From the NCBI RefSeq assembly GCF_005221385.1, contig NZ_CP039904.1, forward strand, positions 1,771,501 to 1,835,500: DNA of 64,000 nucleotides, given 5' to 3'. A model generated the notes under the pieces. That model had not been told where the DNA came from. It did not search any database and was given only the letters and a program-made list of their open reading frames with translations. The translations under genes and the position numbers were made by a program. Each line of letters opens with the position of its first letter. Position 1 is the stretch's first letter. This DNA is from Agrobacterium tumefaciens. GTDB taxonomy: Bacteria; Pseudomonadota; Alphaproteobacteria; Rhizobiales; Rhizobiaceae. Positions 62,401 through 64,000 of this stretch are shown here, in pieces.

Positions 62401-64000
62401 CGACCTCTGTGGCTGGTGAAGTGTCGATGGCAAATGATTTTAGGAAGGCGCACGATGCGCTTGGCTAAATCGGATGCCCTCAGATTGAGATCCCACTCTG
62501 CGTCTAAGTCGGCGTCTTCAGTAAGACCACCCGCACGCACTACGATTTCTCGGCTAAGGAGCGTCAATCTTCCAAAGTAGTTAAAAGCATAAAGAAGCTC
62601 CGGTGACCATGAAGGCTTGAGGTAGGGAGTAGATATCGAACCGTCCGTAAGTTTTACGTCCTCATCGCTGTATACGATATCGGCGTCGGGGTTCTTCGCC
62701 AATTCGAACGCGAGGTGATCAAGCGAATCTTTTTCTAGCGTATCACCCGGCTCAAGAAGAGCGATGAACTGACCGTTAGCCTTCGTTATGATATTAGAAC
62801 GTTCAGAAACAACCACGATACGAACGTCGTGTTCCGTTTTATCTAGGCCCGGGTTCGCGGTCACTAAATACGAATTTTCACCATAGACAATGATCTCCCA
62901 TCCCGGCCGATTTAGGCTAAGAAGGGACTGGATGGTCACGTCAGCGAATTGAGCTGCCGCCGGAGTTTGAACGTTCATGAGGAAGGAGACGATGGCCGAC
63001 TCTTCTCCGCTAAATGCCGCAGCCTCAACTCTCGTCCACGAATGGTGTCGTAGAGGCGCAGGTTGATTTCGGGTGGAAGTTCTCTCACTGTGTAATACCA
63101 GCGGTAAAGTTGCCGTGTTCGAGTTTGGCAATGGGACCGCCCTAGGGAGTCTTTGATACTCTTGGCTGGTTAGCCACATGGAAAAAGGTCTATGAGGCCT
63201 TCCATCCGGATGTAGGATCCATTTTTTAAATACTCCACGCGGTTTTCCGTTGTTGTGGAAAAATAAACGTCGAAATGCTTTTTTCGGCTTTCCAGAGGGG
63301 CGAAAGAGAAGAGTTTCCCACAGATCGCGATTCAATACGTATTGATGTTTGTTCGACAAGTCGTTGTACATGGCCTCTGACTGATTAGCTCTGTGATTCT
63401 CGTTAACAAAACTCGCCTCTAATGATTGGGCCCGTCGCTCTGCTGTATCCGCACGCACACATTCTTCATTGGCTTTCGATGATTCTTCTTGGAGCTTCTG
63501 CTGAGTATCAGTCATTCTCAGTTGAAGCTCTTCGATCTTCTGCTGAGTGTTCGTTATTCTCAGTTGAAGCTCTTCGATCTGGTGCTCTGCTTCCATTTGG
63601 CCGACGGTAATGAAGCCATCAAAAATATTTGGCGGCGCGGAAAATGCGGACTTCAAATCGCTATGCTCATCGGCGACGTAGAAGCGGTTAAGCCCATCCC
63701 AATACGCAGCGCTATAGCCCGCCGATAAAATCAGCGGCTCCCAATCAGTAGATGTTTCGGTTCGTGATAGTGGCACCGTTGCCTCGACGACAATTACCCA
63801 AGGACGATGTACCGACAAATCGAGTCCTCCGAGCGCGGCCGCTTCGTGTCCTTCTACGTCAACTTTCAGGAAATGGATCGGTTGATCCGGCTTTACATGT
63901 TCCGCCAAGATAGAGGAAAGTCTTTTCCGCGCGACCTCAACGACTTGTGTACCCCATCCAGATGATTTGTGCATCTCTGCGATCGAGGGTTCGACGGTTG
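59466..64000 (-). CDS. Giant FkbM methyltransferase-GT2-GT2-repeat-GT4 fusion (5' end outside window)
   Basis: The 1502 residues from the first ATG in the window (63974) are not the true N-terminus: the frame stays open to 64000 (TVEPSIAEM), as in FkbM proteins. Domains, numbered from that Met: FkbM methyltransferase C-half (1-125, FLKVDVEGHEAAALGG); coiled coil (128-205); GT2-like (325-545, DADIVYSDEDV); GT2 (570-830, VSIIIPTKDRADLL, FLNNDIEV, GGFDE); a region with four degenerate repeats (about 910-1110); GT4 (1140-1495, HRSEGLGLTMAEAMLLGKPVIAT with EX7E). The stop codon is supplied by the end of the IS fragment, so a few C-terminal residues may be lost. It would build and methylate a surface glycan. 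Confidence 0.85.
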   Translation of the reverse strand, partial: TVEPSIAEMHKSSGWGTQVVEVARKRLSSILAEHVKPDQPIHFLKVDVEGHEAAALGGLDLSVHRPWVIVVEATVPLSRTETSTDWEPLILSAGYSAAYWDGLNRFYVADEHSDLKSAFSAPPNIFDGFITVGQMEAEHQIEELQLRITNTQQKIEELQLRMTDTQQKLQEESSKANEECVRADTAERRAQSLEASFVNENHRANQSEAMYNDLSNKHQYVLNRDLWETLLFRPSGKPKKAFRRLFFHNNGKPRGVFKKWILHPDGRPHRPFSMWLTSQEYQRLPRAVPLPNSNTATLPLVLHSERTSTRNQPAPLRHHSWTRVEAAAFSGEESAIVSFLMNVQTPAAAQFADVTIQSLLSLNRPGWEIIVYGENSYLVTANPGLDKTEHDVRIVVVSERSNIITKANGQFIALLEPGDTLEKDSLDHLAFELAKNPDADIVYSDEDVKLTDGSISTPYLKPSWSPELLYAFNYFGRLTLLSREIVVRAGGLTEDADLDAEWDLNLRASDLAKRIVRLPKIICHRHFTSHRGRPAPETQPALACRRTIETYWRAKGFDATAKSFPDGTQSVSWPFKEEPLVSIIIPTKDRADLLKVSITGVLRQTDYQNLELIIVDTGSVEAATHELYAELRNDSRVRIINFKSKFNYSSACNFGAASAKGKFLLFLNNDIEVISSDWLSSMVRVAQRPGVGCVGVKLSYPNGMLQHGGVMIGPHLAALGYRGQERMAFDVFGSPHHSRNWLAVMGACQMISREAFSIVGGFDEAYRIAMSDVAICIRLWQYGYRTAYVPEGELIHHEGATRGHTNPPEDERRLAEDIRAAGIEEDPYLHPELDGNSPTPRLRSQSASGPADVLEQMLQLNSSYPGSGTLLELGSDQNVMEFVNRSRDEILWPPQSAHQVDSPIALARFTLDLLRRRSDIRERFPRALSDGSNGDFAKWLSTDALAQFGLPTDTNMHIAPMYDACFGARARRYYFWREDIRRSLPHGLTPAGRDELFRWFLQEGRYDGKLSKEEIWWLFMEASERPEFELVTAFAFTPDWQAMFPDGASPFGAGRFANWFSSRYRVTAPWVHPANWPFPGTPADQVRLSWRSREDWQAAHPHALNDINCAQLFLNWLQSGEVYVEKWVLNWLSGLDQLNVARELSGVGLNVIGHLRYPSGLRVSAEAIVESLQKCGVQTSLRDLRTDQKDEVGREKFSGFETFDTTLIHAQPEPFFSNAFQRADLLPRTPRSYRIAYWYWEFDSIPDEWRTSANDVNEVWAATEFVATGLRKKLSVPVRKMFPGVRLLNFRKRDRSYFQLCEKETIFFFAFHMVSIMERKNPLGLIRAFKLAFSPQEPVRLVLKTSFGDRHPAQMKELQAAAEGARITIIDRDFSHEDLLALINVSDAYVSLHRSEGLGLTMAEAMLLGKPVIATRYSGNLEFMDDENSLLVDYKLVDVGKSIPPYDSSFKWAYPSEEDASKKMRRIYEDKEFAHALAAKAKGHATTQLSLEKAGRRMLARLDEIRSGAR
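63498..63581. repeat. 42-bp tandem duplication in the coiled coil
   Basis: Two adjoining 42-bp units (63498-63539 and 63540-63581) encode two near-identical 14-residue units (IEELQLRITNTQQK / IEELQLRMTDTQQK, then IEELQ... continues). It keeps the frame and lengthens the coiled coil between the methyltransferase and glycosyltransferase parts by two heptads. Confidence 0.8.

Overview
The window looks like chromosomal DNA of a Rhizobiaceae member close to the Agrobacterium tumefaciens/radiobacter complex. The reasons are a complete Agrobacterium-style pcaDCHGB-pcaQ / pobA-pobR / pcaR-pcaIJF layout, rhizobial intergenic palindromes, a Ti-type TraA relaxase with an adjoining oriT-like site, and a sodB-fdxA-flavin reductase unit. 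The assignment rests on gene content and order only; no database was searched.

1-16.2 kb is a supra-operonic block for hydroaromatic and aromatic acid catabolism. A 3-dehydroshikimate dehydratase-like gene (partial), a TetR regulator, catabolic aroQ and aroE paralogues and a polar-amino-acid-type ABC transporter would take quinate/shikimate to protocatechuate. pobA feeds 4-hydroxybenzoate in at the same point. pcaGH, pcaB, pcaC, pcaD, pcaIJ and pcaF then form the full beta-ketoadipate pathway, under PcaQ, PobR and PcaR.

16.3-24.1 kb is a LacI-controlled inositol-like sugar region: two tandem periplasmic binding proteins without a permease or ATPase, two TIM-barrel isomerases, a Gfo/Idh dehydrogenase and a second LacI regulator. 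24.2-30.7 kb holds two ABC importers facing away from each other. Their ATPase genes are both cut off at the N-terminus at one shared junction near 27,048, so both look disabled. A PP2C-like phosphatase follows the second importer.

30.8-36.0 kb carries a redox/stress group (flavin reductase, ferredoxin, Fe-SOD behind a SoxR-type promoter), a TetR/DHFR-like pair sharing a palindrome, a penicillin-V-acylase-like Ntn hydrolase and an outer-membrane barrel. 36.1-42.0 kb is a decayed mobilisable element: full-length traA, an oriT-like nic sequence, a small TraD/MobC-like gene, a broken nucleotidyltransferase and a traG with an internal deletion.

42.2-47.7 kb holds ordinary metabolic genes (BASS symporter, aldo/keto reductase with LysR, 2-keto-4-pentenoate hydratase-like, AGE isomerase). 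47.8-64 kb is a surface-polysaccharide locus: an MsbA-like exporter, manC, gmd and rmd (GDP-D-rhamnose route), two GT4 glycosyltransferases and a very large FkbM-GT2-GT2-repeat-GT4 protein running off the right edge. An IS graveyard at 56.75-59.47 kb (IS66 remnant, complete IS3-family element, IS3-family fragment) interrupts it and has truncated an acyltransferase gene.
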